From an uncultured Collinsella sp. (GTDB taxonomy: Bacteria; Actinomycetota; Coriobacteriia; Coriobacteriales; Coriobacteriaceae), in the NCBI GenBank assembly GCA_902493515.1, contig CABUPE010000034.1, positions 1 to 25,351 on the forward strand: a stretch of 25,351 nt of DNA, written 5' to 3'. A model generated the notes under the pieces. That model worked only from the letters and a program-made list of their open reading frames with translations. It searched no databases and was not told where the DNA came from. Positions 5,248-13,555 of the stretch are shown one piece after another. The position numbers and the translations under genes are program-made. Positions within the stretch are counted from its first letter, which is position 1, and every line of letters begins with the position of its first letter.

Positions 5248-6588
5248 CTACATCTCAGGAGCCTTGGCTACGGTCTCGCTCTCTGCCGCAAGTGGGCGGT
5301 TGTCGATGCGGCGGCCCAAGCGATCGAGCTTCACGAGCAGCCATTCAATGGGATTCGGCCCTGCGCCTTCCTCGTCGGCAACCAGGTCCATGACGGCGAT
5401 CTTGGTGCCGTCCTGCTTGAGTGTAACGCTGCCCACCTTGTCGCCCACATGCACCGTGCCCGAAAGATCGTCGTAGCTAACCTTTTCGGTCACCTCGCCG
5501 GCAAGAGAAAACACGGTCGCTTGCGCCGTGGGATCGGCGAGCGTGGCGTCGATTGTCTTATCCGTCCAGTCGGTTTGACTAATGCGCGCCATAAGCGGGT
5601 TGCCGTTGGCGGTCTTTTCTTGCGTGTTGGCGATTGCGACCGTCACCTTGTGGTCGTAGTACCAGTTGGCAAGGGTGGCGGTATCGGTAAAGCGCTGATC
5701 GGTGGTGGTGGAGTTCAAAATAACGGTGTAGATCTCGTCGCCGTCGCGGTTGTAGGCGCTCGTAAAGCAATAGCCCGCGTCGTCGGTGGTGCCGGTCTTG
5801 CCGCCGATGTTGCCATCTTGGCCCAGCAAATAGTTATGCGTGTCCATGGAATGCGAATGGTCGGTGCCGTCGGCGCCCGTGACTTCGATCCAGGAATCCT
5901 CGCTCGCTACGACCTCGCGGATCGTGTCGTTTTTCATGGCCTCCTGCATCATCAGCGCTACGTCGTGTGCGGTTGAGTGCATATTGCCAGCCCACTCATC
6001 AAAGTCCAGACCATGCGGGTTTTCAAAAAGCGTACCGGTGCAGCCGAGCTTCTTAGCGCGCTCGTTCATGGCCTTCACAAATGTGGCCTCGGCGTCTTTG
6101 GTCTTAGGGTCGATTTTCTTGCCCACATATTCGGCGAGCACGATGGCGGCGTCGTTGCCCGAGGGAATCATCAGGCCGCGCAGTGCCTGCTCAACGGTAA
6201 GCTCGTCGCCTTCGAGCAAGCCGGCGGTCGAATTACCCACGGTGGCTGCGGCGTTGCTCACCGTGACCTTCTCGTCCATCTTACAATTCTCGACGGTTAG
6301 GATTGCGGTCATGACCTTGGTGATCGAGGCGATTTTGACCTGCTCATCGGCGTCGCGGGCATAGTAGACGGTGCCGTCTTTGCCCATGACGAGGGCATTG
6401 GTCGCATCGATATCGGGCAGGTTTTCGGCCGTGATGCCGCGCGCATCGGCGGTTTTGCCGCAAACATTGTCGGTCGTGAGCACTTGGGCGCCGGCGACGG
6501 TGGGCGCGCCAGCGGCAAGGGCGATAGCGCAGACAAAGCTGGCGGCAAGCTGGGCTGAGCGCTTTGCAAAAGAGGTGAGGGACTTCAC
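5248..6588 (-). CDS. D-alanyl-D-alanine carboxypeptidase (peptidase S11, PBP5 type)
   Basis: This serine DD-carboxypeptidase would remove the terminal D-Ala from peptidoglycan stem peptides outside the membrane. With the GTG start at 6588 the product has 446 residues. Motifs are SITK (Ser88, Lys91), SGN (143-145) and KTG (264-266), all in the S11 order and spacing. Residues 8-34 form a signal peptide-like stretch (SAQLAASFVCAIALAAGAPTVAGA). The C-terminal part after about residue 340 resembles the PBP5 beta-domain, and the end is basic and amphipathic (NPIEWLLVKLDRLGRRI), as in membrane-associated PBP5-type enzymes. The start is uncertain: an in-frame ATG at 6657 and TTG at 6699 lie upstream, but a TATACT -10 box at 6633-6628 and the signal peptide position favour the short form. 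No strong ribosome binding site is seen. It is divergent from the VanRS-like pair. Confidence 0.92.
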   Translation of the reverse strand: MKSLTSFAKRSAQLAASFVCAIALAAGAPTVAGAQVLTTDNVCGKTADARGITAENLPDIDATNALVMGKDGTVYYARDADEQVKIASITKVMTAILTVENCKMDEKVTVSNAAATVGNSTAGLLEGDELTVEQALRGLMIPSGNDAAIVLAEYVGKKIDPKTKDAEATFVKAMNERAKKLGCTGTLFENPHGLDFDEWAGNMHSTAHDVALMMQEAMKNDTIREVVASEDSWIEVTGADGTDHSHSMDTHNYLLGQDGNIGGKTGTTDDAGYCFTSAYNRDGDEIYTVILNSTTTDQRFTDTATLANWYYDHKVTVAIANTQEKTANGNPLMARISQTDWTDKTIDATLADPTAQATVFSLAGEVTEKVSYDDLSGTVHVGDKVGSVTLKQDGTKIAVMDLVADEEGAGPNPIEWLLVKLDRLGRRIDNRPLAAESETVAKAPEM

Positions 6589-6627
6589 GGATTTCGCTTT
6601 CGACGGGATGGTCTCTTCTGGAACTAG

Positions 6628-6633
6628 AGTATA
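6628..6633 (-). promoter_or_regulatory. -10 box for the carboxypeptidase gene
   Basis: TATACT on the minus strand lies about 40 bp before the chosen GTG start. The -35 position holds no good match, so regulation by an activator such as the adjacent response regulator is possible. A strong GC hairpin (GCGCCCG/CGGGCGC, about 6681-6697) sits further upstream. Confidence 0.45.
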
Positions 6634-6785
6634 TCGTTTGCCGGCGTCGGCGATCATCGCGTGCGTGCGTGGCCCACATCCGCGCCCGAACGGGCGCAAG
6701 GGTGCTTAAGGCCGACTTAATCACCCACGCTTGTTGTGTGTGGCGTGCGCAGCCCCGGGCATAATGGAGCGCGAGAGGAGCACGC

Positions 6786-7481
6786 ATGAACGAGCGCATT
6801 TTGGTAGTTGATGACGAGAAGGCCATCGCCGACTTGGTTGGTATCTACCTTACAAAAGAGGGCTTTGATGTCCAGATTGCCTATAGCGGGGCCGATGCCG
6901 CCAAGGCAATCTTGGAGCAGGAGTTCGATCTGGCGCTGCTGGATGTCATGCTGCCCGATATCGATGGGTTTGAGCTGCTGCGTACGATCCGTTCCAGCCA
7001 TACCTATCCCGTGATCATGCTGACGGCGCGCGATGCCCAGCAAGACAAGATCGGGGGCCTTTCGCTTGGCGCGGACGATTACGTGGTTAAGCCGTTCCGT
7101 CCGCTGGAGCTCATCGCGCGCGTGCACGCTCAGCTTCGCCGCTACACCAGCTACGGTAGCCGTGCACAGGCGGCCGAGTCGCCGACCATTCAGCTCGACG
7201 GCTTGGAGATCAACCGCGATGCTCGTTCCGTGACAGTGGACGGTTCACCGGTTCGCCTCACGCCCACCGAGTATTCAATCTTGCTGTATCTGGTCGAGCA
7301 TCGCGGCAGCGTGGTGGCCGTGGAGGACCTGTTCCGCGCGGTGTGGAACGAGGACTTTATGCCCGGCTCCAACAATACGGTGATGGTGCATATTCGCCAC
7401 TTGCGCGAAAAGATCGGCGACGACGCACAAAAGCCACGCTTTATCAAAAACGTCTGGGGCGTCGGCTACATCATCGAATAA
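6786..7481 (+). CDS. OmpR-family response regulator, VanR-like
   Basis: This 231-residue DNA-binding response regulator starts at ATG 6786 with AGGAG five bases upstream. The receiver domain (residues 1-120) has the acidic pair DD (9-10), the phosphoacceptor Asp53 in LLDVMLPDIDG, and KPF near 100. The C-terminal winged helix (about 132-231) ends with the typical NVWGVGYIIE. Its receiver wording, and the paired kinase, resemble VanR of glycopeptide-response systems. It is followed 26 bp later by its kinase and is divergent from a DD-carboxypeptidase, which makes that gene a natural target; this is an inference. CATAAT at 6760-6765 is a possible -10 box, with only a weak -35 upstream. Confidence 0.93.
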   Translation: MNERILVVDDEKAIADLVGIYLTKEGFDVQIAYSGADAAKAILEQEFDLALLDVMLPDIDGFELLRTIRSSHTYPVIMLTARDAQQDKIGGLSLGADDYVVKPFRPLELIARVHAQLRRYTSYGSRAQAAESPTIQLDGLEINRDARSVTVDGSPVRLTPTEYSILLYLVEHRGSVVAVEDLFRAVWNEDFMPGSNNTVMVHIRHLREKIGDDAQKPRFIKNVWGVGYIIE

Positions 7482-7507
7482 CGCTTTTCGCTTGTGAGGA
7501 CCTTGAT

Positions 7508-8746
7508 ATGACAAAAGACGATAGGCAAGCGTTCGAGGTGCCCGATCGGCTCTTTGAATACGTGAGGTCGGTCGTCGACAACCGCGCGCTTGCAACGGTG
7601 CTGCTCTTTTTGCTGAGCCTGCTGCTGATTGGCATCGATAACATCGCTGGAATCTTGGCGGTGCTGCTTGTCGGCTTTTTGCTGATCGATCGATTTGAGA
7701 TCGTGCGCCGCTGCATGGTGATTGGCGGCGCCGCGTGGGCCATGACGTTGGCGATTGGCGCCATGGCGCTCGGCGGCATCGAAGGGCCGGTGCTGTTCGA
7801 TGCCGGCTTTGTATTCAACATGCTTGGCTTTGTGCTGGCGCTTGCCGCGTGCGTGCTGTTCTTGTGTGGCCGCGCCCTGTACTACCAGGGCTACGAACAG
7901 GGCGAGCAGCATGCCGATTGTGTGCTGGCCGCTCGTATTCAAGATCGCCTGATCGATCACCCCGACACCTGGGACAACATCGACGGCGACTTCTTGGAGG
8001 TCGAGGGCGCCCTTAACCGCGTGCGTGACCGTGAGCGCAAGGTGCAACAGGCCTTGCGTGACGAGTCGCATCGCAAGGACGATCTGGTCACGTACTTGGC
8101 ACATGACCTACGCACCCCGCTTGCCAGTGTGGTGGGCTATCTTTCGCTGCTGCAAGAGGCTCCTGAGCTGCCGGTTGAGCAACGTGCGCACTTTACGGGC
8201 GTGGCTCTCGACAAGGCGCACCGGCTCGATGCACTCATCGAAGAGTTCTTCGATATCACACGCTTTGACTTCCACGATATCGTGCTCACGCGCGGCTATG
8301 TTGATCTGGGGTTGCTGCTGGCTCAGGTGGCTGACGAGTTCTATCCCATCCTCAACGAGCAGCATAAGGAAGCCCAAGTTGATATTCGCGAGGACCTGAC
8401 GGTGCTCGTGGATGGCGACAAGATGGCTCGCGTGTTCAACAACATCATGAAAAACGCCGTCGCCTATAGCTATGAGGGCTCGACTATCACGATTGAGGCC
8501 AGACGCCGGGACGACGGTGGCGTGCGCGTGCGCTTTATCAATCAGGGCGATCCCATCCCTGAGGCAAAGCTCAAGGTGATCTTTGAGAAGTTCTATCGCC
8601 TGGATGCGGCGCGTGCGACCAATCGCGGTGGTGCCGGTCTGGGCCTTGCTATTGCCAAGGAGATCATCGCGGCACACGGCGGTACCGTTGCATGTGAATC
8701 GACGCCCGAACACACGATATTCACCATCGAGCTGCCCGCCGCATAG
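7508..8746 (+). CDS. Sensor histidine kinase, VanS-like
   Basis: The start is ATG 7508, supported by GTGAGGA about eight bases upstream; product 412 residues. The N-terminal part carries about four membrane segments (roughly residues 28-42, 46-61, 70-90 and 100-121) with very short loops, so no large extracellular sensor domain is present. The dimerisation/phosphoacceptor motif is DDLVTYLAHDLRTPLASVVGYLSLL with His199, a wording close to VanS-type kinases. The ATP-binding domain has the N box NNIMKNAVAY (311-320) and GGAGLGLAIAKE (374-385). The D-x-G motif is replaced by INQGDPI near residue 344-350, as in several VanS-like kinases. It is expected to phosphorylate the regulator at 6786-7481. 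The signal is unknown; the multi-pass sensor suggests detection within the membrane or by a membrane partner. Confidence 0.92.
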   Translation: MTKDDRQAFEVPDRLFEYVRSVVDNRALATVLLFLLSLLLIGIDNIAGILAVLLVGFLLIDRFEIVRRCMVIGGAAWAMTLAIGAMALGGIEGPVLFDAGFVFNMLGFVLALAACVLFLCGRALYYQGYEQGEQHADCVLAARIQDRLIDHPDTWDNIDGDFLEVEGALNRVRDRERKVQQALRDESHRKDDLVTYLAHDLRTPLASVVGYLSLLQEAPELPVEQRAHFTGVALDKAHRLDALIEEFFDITRFDFHDIVLTRGYVDLGLLLAQVADEFYPILNEQHKEAQVDIREDLTVLVDGDKMARVFNNIMKNAVAYSYEGSTITIEARRRDDGGVRVRFINQGDPIPEAKLKVIFEKFYRLDAARATNRGGAGLGLAIAKEIIAAHGGTVACESTPEHTIFTIELPAA

Positions 8747-8849
8747 TCAGCGTGCCCTTACAAACACTTGACAATGCGCTCACGTGCATATGAGCCGCGA
8801 TTTCTACTATCGATACTGCTGAATTGATATCGATGTGGAGGTATGCGGT

Positions 8850-9725
8850 ATGACGGCTGCTGCGGCTGTGGAGCCCACGGAGCTTAAAGAACTCATGAAA
8901 GCGCAGGCCGAGGCCGCGCACGAGCGCGAGGTTGGGGATGCGACTCGCCCCACGGCAGAGGATCTTGCCGCCTCGCCGACGCGCATCGATATCGAGGGCC
9001 TCGACCTGTTCTATGGCGACCATCATGCGCTCAAGGACGTGAATATCAAGATTCGCGACAAGCAGATCACCTCGTTTATCGGGCCTTCGGGCTGCGGAAA
9101 GTCCACGTTGCTGCGCTGCTTTAACCGCATGAACGACGGCATCAAGGACTGCCGAATCGAGGGCAAGATTGCGCTCGATGGTCAAGATATCCTGGGCGAT
9201 TACGACATCTGCCGTTTGCGCCAGCGCGTGGGCATGGTGTTTCAGCGCCCCAACCCGTTTCCCATGAGCATCTACGACAACGTCGCCTACGGTCCTCGCG
9301 GAATGGGAGTGCGCGACCGCGTCGTGCTCGACGAGCTGGTCGAAGACTCCCTGCGACGCGCCGCCCTGTGGGACGAGGCCAAGGACAAGCTCAAAGAGTC
9401 GGGTCTGGGTCTTTCGGGCGGCCAGCAGCAGCGTCTGTGCATCGCCCGCGCACTTGCCGTGCAGCCCGACATTCTGCTGATGGACGAGCCGACCTCGGCA
9501 CTCGACCCTGTGTCGACGCTGGTGGTGGAGCAGCTGGCCTGCGAGCTCAAAGAGACCTGCACGCTCGTGGTCGTTACGCACAATATGCAGCAGGCGGCGC
9601 GTATCTCCGATTCGGTCGCATTCTTTTTGCTGGGTGAGCTGGTGGAGCACGCGCCCACCGCGCAACTCTTCAAGAATCCGACCGATCCGCGCACGGCGGA
9701 TTATTTGACGGGGCGTTTTGGCTGA
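8850..9725 (+). CDS. pstB: Phosphate ABC transporter ATP-binding protein PstB
   Basis: The start ATG 8850 follows GGAGG at 8837-8841; product 291 residues. This is the ATPase of the high-affinity phosphate importer. Walker A is GPSGCGKST (78-86), the signature LSGGQQQR (188-195) and Walker B ILLMDE (208-213). The stretch RCFNRMND after Walker A and MVFQRPNPFPMSIYDNVAYG are hallmarks of PstB. An N-terminal extension of about 40 residues precedes the ABC fold, which is longer than usual. No pstS, pstC or pstA gene is adjacent: upstream is the VanS-like kinase, so the permease genes must be elsewhere. TTGACA at 8768-8773 lies upstream, but no -10 box at normal spacing is seen; control by an activator such as PhoB is plausible. 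phoB- and phoR-like genes follow. Confidence 0.93.
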   Translation: MTAAAAVEPTELKELMKAQAEAAHEREVGDATRPTAEDLAASPTRIDIEGLDLFYGDHHALKDVNIKIRDKQITSFIGPSGCGKSTLLRCFNRMNDGIKDCRIEGKIALDGQDILGDYDICRLRQRVGMVFQRPNPFPMSIYDNVAYGPRGMGVRDRVVLDELVEDSLRRAALWDEAKDKLKESGLGLSGGQQQRLCIARALAVQPDILLMDEPTSALDPVSTLVVEQLACELKETCTLVVVTHNMQQAARISDSVAFFLLGELVEHAPTAQLFKNPTDPRTADYLTGRFG

Positions 9726-9735
9726 TACTATCTAG

Positions 9736-9759
9736 TAAAGGTACCTTTAGGGTTAAGAT
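9736..9759 (+). promoter_or_regulatory. Palindrome and -10 candidate upstream of phoB
   Basis: TAAAGGTACCTTTA (9736-9749) is a perfect 14-bp palindrome in the short pstB-phoB gap. It is followed four bases later by TAAGAT (9754-9759), a possible -10 box. The palindrome would sit just upstream of the -10, so it may be an operator. It does not look like the direct-repeat Pho box of E. coli. Confidence 0.5.
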
Positions 9760-9789
9760 GCGGTCATGCCGGCCGCAAAGGGGTTCAAC

Positions 9790-10518
9790 ATGATCTATTA
9801 CGTCGAGGACGATGACAACATCAGGGATTTGACGGTCTATGCGCTGCGCAAGCAGGGGATTGAGGCCGAAGGCTTTTCGTGCGACGGTGAGTTTAAGGCT
9901 GCCGTGGCGCGACGGGTACCCGATGCCGTCCTGCTCGACATCATGCTGCCCGATACCGATGGCTTGGCGATTATGCGTCGACTGCGTGCCGATCGCCTGA
10001 CGGCGACGGTGCCCATCATGATGCTTACCGCCAAGGATACCGAGCTCGACAAGGTGATGGCGCTCGATGGCGGTGCCGACGATTACCTGACTAAGCCGTT
10101 TTCGCTCATGGAGCTCGCCAGCCGCTGCCGCGCACTGCTGCGTCGCGGCGGCATGGTCAAACAGGCAAGCGATGTGCTCAGCGTGGGCGACATTGTGCTC
10201 TCGCCCAGCCATCGCGAGGTGACTGTTGCCGGCGAGTCGCTTAAGCTCACCCTGCGCGAGTTCGACCTGCTCGAGTACCTCATGCGCAAGCCCGGCGTGG
10301 TCTTTACCCGCGAGTCGTTGCTGCAGAGCGTGTGGGGCTGGGACTTCGACGGCGGTTCGCGCACCGTTGACGTGCACGTGCAGACGCTTCGCCAAAAACT
10401 GGGCGAGCATGCCAGCGCCATCGAGACCGTGCGCGGCGTGGGCTACCGCTTGGCCGAGCCTTCTGCCGGTGATGGTGCCGAAGGTGACGACACCGCGGCC
10501 ACCGCATCGGAGGAGTAA
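9790..10518 (+). CDS. OmpR-family response regulator, PhoB-like
   Basis: The start is ATG 9790, with AAAGGGG six bases before it; an in-frame ATG at 9766 has no ribosome binding site. The product has 242 residues. The receiver domain has EDDD near residue 6-9, phosphoacceptor Asp50 in VLLDIMLPDTDG, and TKPF. The winged helix ends with ETVRGVGYRL, and the C-terminal tail (about 20 residues) is rich in Ala, Glu and Asp. Position between pstB and a PAS-less PhoR-type kinase supports a phosphate-starvation role. The kinase start is only three bases past the stop codon, so the two genes are cotranscribed and probably translationally coupled. Confidence 0.9.
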   Translation: MIYYVEDDDNIRDLTVYALRKQGIEAEGFSCDGEFKAAVARRVPDAVLLDIMLPDTDGLAIMRRLRADRLTATVPIMMLTAKDTELDKVMALDGGADDYLTKPFSLMELASRCRALLRRGGMVKQASDVLSVGDIVLSPSHREVTVAGESLKLTLREFDLLEYLMRKPGVVFTRESLLQSVWGWDFDGGSRTVDVHVQTLRQKLGEHASAIETVRGVGYRLAEPSAGDGAEGDDTAATASEE

Positions 10519-10521
10519 CCC

Positions 10522-11946
10522 GTGGTCTTCGCCCCCCAGGGAAAACATACGCTGTCGCACCGCGTTTTTGTGACGATCTTTGTCTGCGCCATGGCGGTTA
10601 TCGTGGCGTTTACGGTGCTGGGTGCGTTCTTTGTGCAAAACACCTTGGCGGATGCCACGAGTGCCAACCTGGCGCAAGAAACCGAGCTCATTGCTGCCGC
10701 CCTCGACGAGCAGCAGGAGCCCATCCCGTTCTTGCGTAGCCTCGATCGAGAGGACTTGCGCATCACGCTGATTAACAAGGATGGATCGGTTGCCTACGAC
10801 AACGAGGCGTCGCCTTCCACACTGCCCAACCATGGCGATCGCCCCGAGGTCATCGAGGCCTTTGAGAGTGGTTCGGGTTCCGCGGAGCGCGCAAGCTCTA
10901 CGCTCGACGAGATTATGCTGTATCGCGCCGTCGCCCTTGATAACGGCCAGGTTGTCCGCTTGGCGCAGGCCCAGCCTGGCGTTGCGGCGATTTTGCTGTC
11001 GATGGTGGCGCCGATGCTGCTTATCGCAGCAGCGGGTGCGGTACTCTCGTTTTTTATGGCGCGCCGCGAGTCCCGTGCCATCATCGCGCCTTTGCAAGAG
11101 GTGGATTTGGACCACCCACGCCGTAGCTATGAGCACGCCTATGCCGAGATGGTCCCCATGCTTGAGCGTATTGAGTCGCAGCGCCAGGAGCTCAAGCGCC
11201 AAATGGCGGTGCTGGCGGACAACGACCGTATGCGCCGCGAGTTCACGGCGAATATCACCCATGAGCTCAAGACGCCGCTTACGGCGATTTCGGGCTATGC
11301 CGAGCTCATCGCAAACGGCATGGTCGAGGGCGAGGGCGACCTGCGCAACTTTGGCGGTCGCATCTATCGTGAGGCGGGCCGCTTGGCAGCGCTTGTCAAC
11401 GATATCCTTACGCTGTCTAACTTGGACGAGGCCGAGCGTGCAACTGAGGGCGAGGCGGTGCCCATTGGGTCCACGGAGCCTATTGAGCTCTCGCGTGCCA
11501 TCTACGCGGTTGAGCAGCGTCTTGAACAGGTCGCCCGTCAGGCGAATGTGACGATAAGTCATGAGACCAAGCCTGTGGTCATCGAGGGCGTGTCGCGCTT
11601 GATTGACGAGCTCATCTATAATCTGGCAAGCAACGCCATCCGCTACAATCGACCCGGCGGTACGGTTACGCTGCAGTGCGGCACCAACGACGAAGGCCAT
11701 CCGTTCCTTGCGGTCGCCGACACGGGAATCGGTATCGCGCCTGAAGAACAGGGCAAGGTATTTGAGCGGTTCTATCGCGTGGACAAGAGTAGGTCCAAGG
11801 CGCGCGGCGGAACCGGTCTGGGGCTTGCCATTGTCAAGCATGCGGCCCTGTATCATCACGCCACGCTCGATCTGTCGAGCGAGTTGGGCGTGGGAACCAC
11901 CATTACGGTGACGTTTCCCATACAGCAGGACGAGCCATTCGCATAG
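10522..11946 (+). CDS. Sensor histidine kinase, PhoR-like
   Basis: The product has 474 residues from GTG 10522, preceded by GGAGGAG at 10509-10515. A first membrane segment (about 15-38) and a second (about 154-180) enclose an extracytoplasmic domain of some 115 residues (QNTLADATSANLAQETELI onward). A linker leads to the phosphoacceptor motif FTANITHELKTPLTAISGYAELI with His247. The ATPase domain has the N box LIYNLASNAIRYN, D-x-G in VADTGIGI, and GGTGLGLAIVKH. This is the layout of PhoR kinases of Gram-positive bacteria, although a cytoplasmic PAS domain is not obvious. Expected role: phosphorylate the regulator at 9790-10518 in response to phosphate status, probably through the Pst system. 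A terminator-like hairpin follows. Confidence 0.9.
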   Translation: MVFAPQGKHTLSHRVFVTIFVCAMAVIVAFTVLGAFFVQNTLADATSANLAQETELIAAALDEQQEPIPFLRSLDREDLRITLINKDGSVAYDNEASPSTLPNHGDRPEVIEAFESGSGSAERASSTLDEIMLYRAVALDNGQVVRLAQAQPGVAAILLSMVAPMLLIAAAGAVLSFFMARRESRAIIAPLQEVDLDHPRRSYEHAYAEMVPMLERIESQRQELKRQMAVLADNDRMRREFTANITHELKTPLTAISGYAELIANGMVEGEGDLRNFGGRIYREAGRLAALVNDILTLSNLDEAERATEGEAVPIGSTEPIELSRAIYAVEQRLEQVARQANVTISHETKPVVIEGVSRLIDELIYNLASNAIRYNRPGGTVTLQCGTNDEGHPFLAVADTGIGIAPEEQGKVFERFYRVDKSRSKARGGTGLGLAIVKHAALYHHATLDLSSELGVGTTITVTFPIQQDEPFA

Positions 11947-11971
11947 CGATACAACATAGATATTGATGTAG

Positions 11972-12006
11972 ACGCCGCATTTGACTTTCGGGTGCGGCGT
12001 TGTTGT
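11972..12006 (+). terminator. Terminator after phoR-like gene
   Basis: ACGCCGCA (11972-11979) and TGCGGCGT (11993-12000) form a perfect 8-bp stem with a 13-nt loop, followed by a weak TGTTGT tail. Confidence 0.65.
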
Positions 12007-12065
12007 GCAATTTTACGATTGCTTCCGACATTTTTACAGGAGAGCCTGTTTCTTATGTATAGAGT

Positions 12066-12094
12066 TTGGTCTCGGCAAAAAGATGCGATAACAT
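12066..12094 (+). promoter_or_regulatory. Promoter candidate for the cps control genes
   Basis: TTGGTC (12066-12071), 17 bp and TAACAT (12089-12094) lie in an AT-rich stretch 47 bp before the first cps gene. This is the best match in the 195-bp gap. Confidence 0.5.
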
Positions 12095-12141
12095 ACGGGC
12101 AGTTTTGTCAATACGAACTGGGGAAATGAAAGGCAAGCTGC

Positions 12142-12798
12142 ATGACCCTTCTCGAACTGTTCCAGCTGCTGAAGAAGCACCTTAAGCTGGTCATCACCCT
12201 TCCGGTGGTCTGCGCGATCGCCATGGGCATTGTGTCCTTTGTTGCGATGGACAACACCTATACCGCGACGACGAGCATGTACATTCTCGCCAAGACCGAC
12301 GATAGCGGTCAGATGAGCTACAACGATCTCTCGGCGAGTCAGATGCTTTCCAACGATATCGCCACGCTGCTGGATAGCGATAGCGTTAAGAGCGGCGCAG
12401 CCAATGAACTGGGCCTCACCGATCTGGATGACTACAAGGTGTCTGTTTCCTCCGAGACCACCACGCGTGTCATTACGCTTTCGGTTACCGGCACCGATGC
12501 CAAGGAGACGGCTAAGGTCGCAAAGGCCATGGCCAGCTCGGTGAGTACGGTCGCTCAGAACGTCGGCGCTGCCCAGAGCATCAACGTTATCGACGAGGCT
12601 AAGACTCCCGAAGTCCCCAGCGGCCCCAAGCGCACGTTGTACGTTGCTGTCGCGTTCCTCGCCGGTATCTTTATCGCAGTTGCCTATGTCGTTTTGGCAG
12701 ACATGCTCAATACCCGCATCCGCGGTGCCGAAGAGGCAGAAGAGCTCCTGGGCATTCCCGTTGTTGGCCGAATTCCGGCTATGAAAGGTGGTAAATAG
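12142..12798 (+). CDS. Wzz/CpsC-family polysaccharide co-polymerase
   Basis: The 218-residue protein starts at ATG 12142, with GAAAGG about eight bases upstream. Two membrane segments (about 15-36 and 166-187) flank an extracytoplasmic domain. A Pro-containing stretch TPEVPSGPKR (155-164) precedes the second segment, as is usual in Wzz-type proteins. The C-terminal cytoplasmic tail has RIRGAEEAEELLGIPVVGRIP, a typical end of CpsC/YveK proteins that activate the partner BY-kinase. Known role: control of chain length and export of capsule or exopolysaccharide together with the kinase. It is the first gene of a three-gene unit; the kinase begins two bases after its stop. Confidence 0.92.
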   Translation: MTLLELFQLLKKHLKLVITLPVVCAIAMGIVSFVAMDNTYTATTSMYILAKTDDSGQMSYNDLSASQMLSNDIATLLDSDSVKSGAANELGLTDLDDYKVSVSSETTTRVITLSVTGTDAKETAKVAKAMASSVSTVAQNVGAAQSINVIDEAKTPEVPSGPKRTLYVAVAFLAGIFIAVAYVVLADMLNTRIRGAEEAEELLGIPVVGRIPAMKGGK

Positions 12799-12800
12799 GC

Positions 12801-13538
12801 ATGGCTAAGGCAAAGAACACCGATAAGCTCGTTGTACAGAATGCCGCCAAGACCCTTCTGGCCAACATCCGCTTTGCGAGCGTGGACGACCCCATTCGTA
12901 CCATTACCGTCACGTCCTCGATTCCCAACGAGGGCAAGTCTACGGTTTCCATTAACCTTGCTCAGGCAATCGCCACGAGCGGCAAGTCCGTGCTCCTGGT
13001 CGAGGCCGATATGCGCCGCAGGTCTCTTTCCGATATGCTCGGCGTTCGTTCGGGCGGCGGACTCTATGCGGTCCTTTCCGAGCAGATCTCCATTGACCAG
13101 GCGATTGTCGAGACGGGTCAGAAGAACTTCTACTTCCTCGATGCCGAGCCGCATATTCCCAATCCTGCCGACATCATCGTCTCTCACCGCTTTGCCAAGC
13201 TGGTAAAGGCACTGTCCGCCAAGTTCCAGTACGTCATCTTTGATGCTCCCCCGGTCGGCACCTTCATCGATGCTGCCGAGATCGCAAGTCTGACCGACGG
13301 TGCGCTTTTTGTCGTGCGTGAGGATTTCACCAAGCGCGAGGAGGCGCTCAACGCCATCGGTCAGCTTAAGAAGTCCGAGAAGGTCAAGCTCATTGGTACC
13401 GTTATGAACTACTGCGAGACCGAGACCAGCGAGTACTACTACTCCTACTACACCAAGGACGGTAAGAAGGTGAAGAAGGGCTCCGACGATCAGGGGACTT
13501 CCAAAAAGGGCATCTTCACCAACCGAGCAAACGTTTAG
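12801..13538 (+). CDS. Bacterial tyrosine (BY) kinase, CpsD-like
   Basis: The 245-residue cytoplasmic ATPase starts at ATG 12801, with AAAGGTGG upstream inside the end of the preceding gene. Walker A is SIPNEGKST (40-48), the A' motif LLVEADMRR (65-73, Asp70), and Walker B VIFDAPPVG (145-153). The C-terminus carries a Tyr cluster, EYYYSYY (residues 211-217), which is the autophosphorylation tail of BY-kinases. It is the separate-polypeptide form found in Gram-positive bacteria, with its membrane activator encoded just upstream and its phosphatase just downstream. It would control polysaccharide chain length or export through the phosphorylation cycle. After the Tyr cluster there is an unusual basic extension of about 28 residues (KDGKKVKKGSDDQG and on). 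Confidence 0.94.
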   Translation: MAKAKNTDKLVVQNAAKTLLANIRFASVDDPIRTITVTSSIPNEGKSTVSINLAQAIATSGKSVLLVEADMRRRSLSDMLGVRSGGGLYAVLSEQISIDQAIVETGQKNFYFLDAEPHIPNPADIIVSHRFAKLVKALSAKFQYVIFDAPPVGTFIDAAEIASLTDGALFVVREDFTKREEALNAIGQLKKSEKVKLIGTVMNYCETETSEYYYSYYTKDGKKVKKGSDDQGTSKKGIFTNRANV

Positions 13539-13555
13539 TTGATTAAGGCTGACCT

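Noticed and set aside
4969..5976. Open frame of 335 codons on the plus strand
   Set aside because: It runs through the tRNA-tail element and its terminator, then antisense to the carboxypeptidase gene. There is no credible start or protein family.
9670..11859. Open frame of 729 codons on the minus strand across phoB/phoR
   Set aside because: It lies opposite two complete two-component genes with intact motifs. Its translation is rich in His, Arg and Gln and has no recognisable domain, as expected for the antisense of GC-rich genes.
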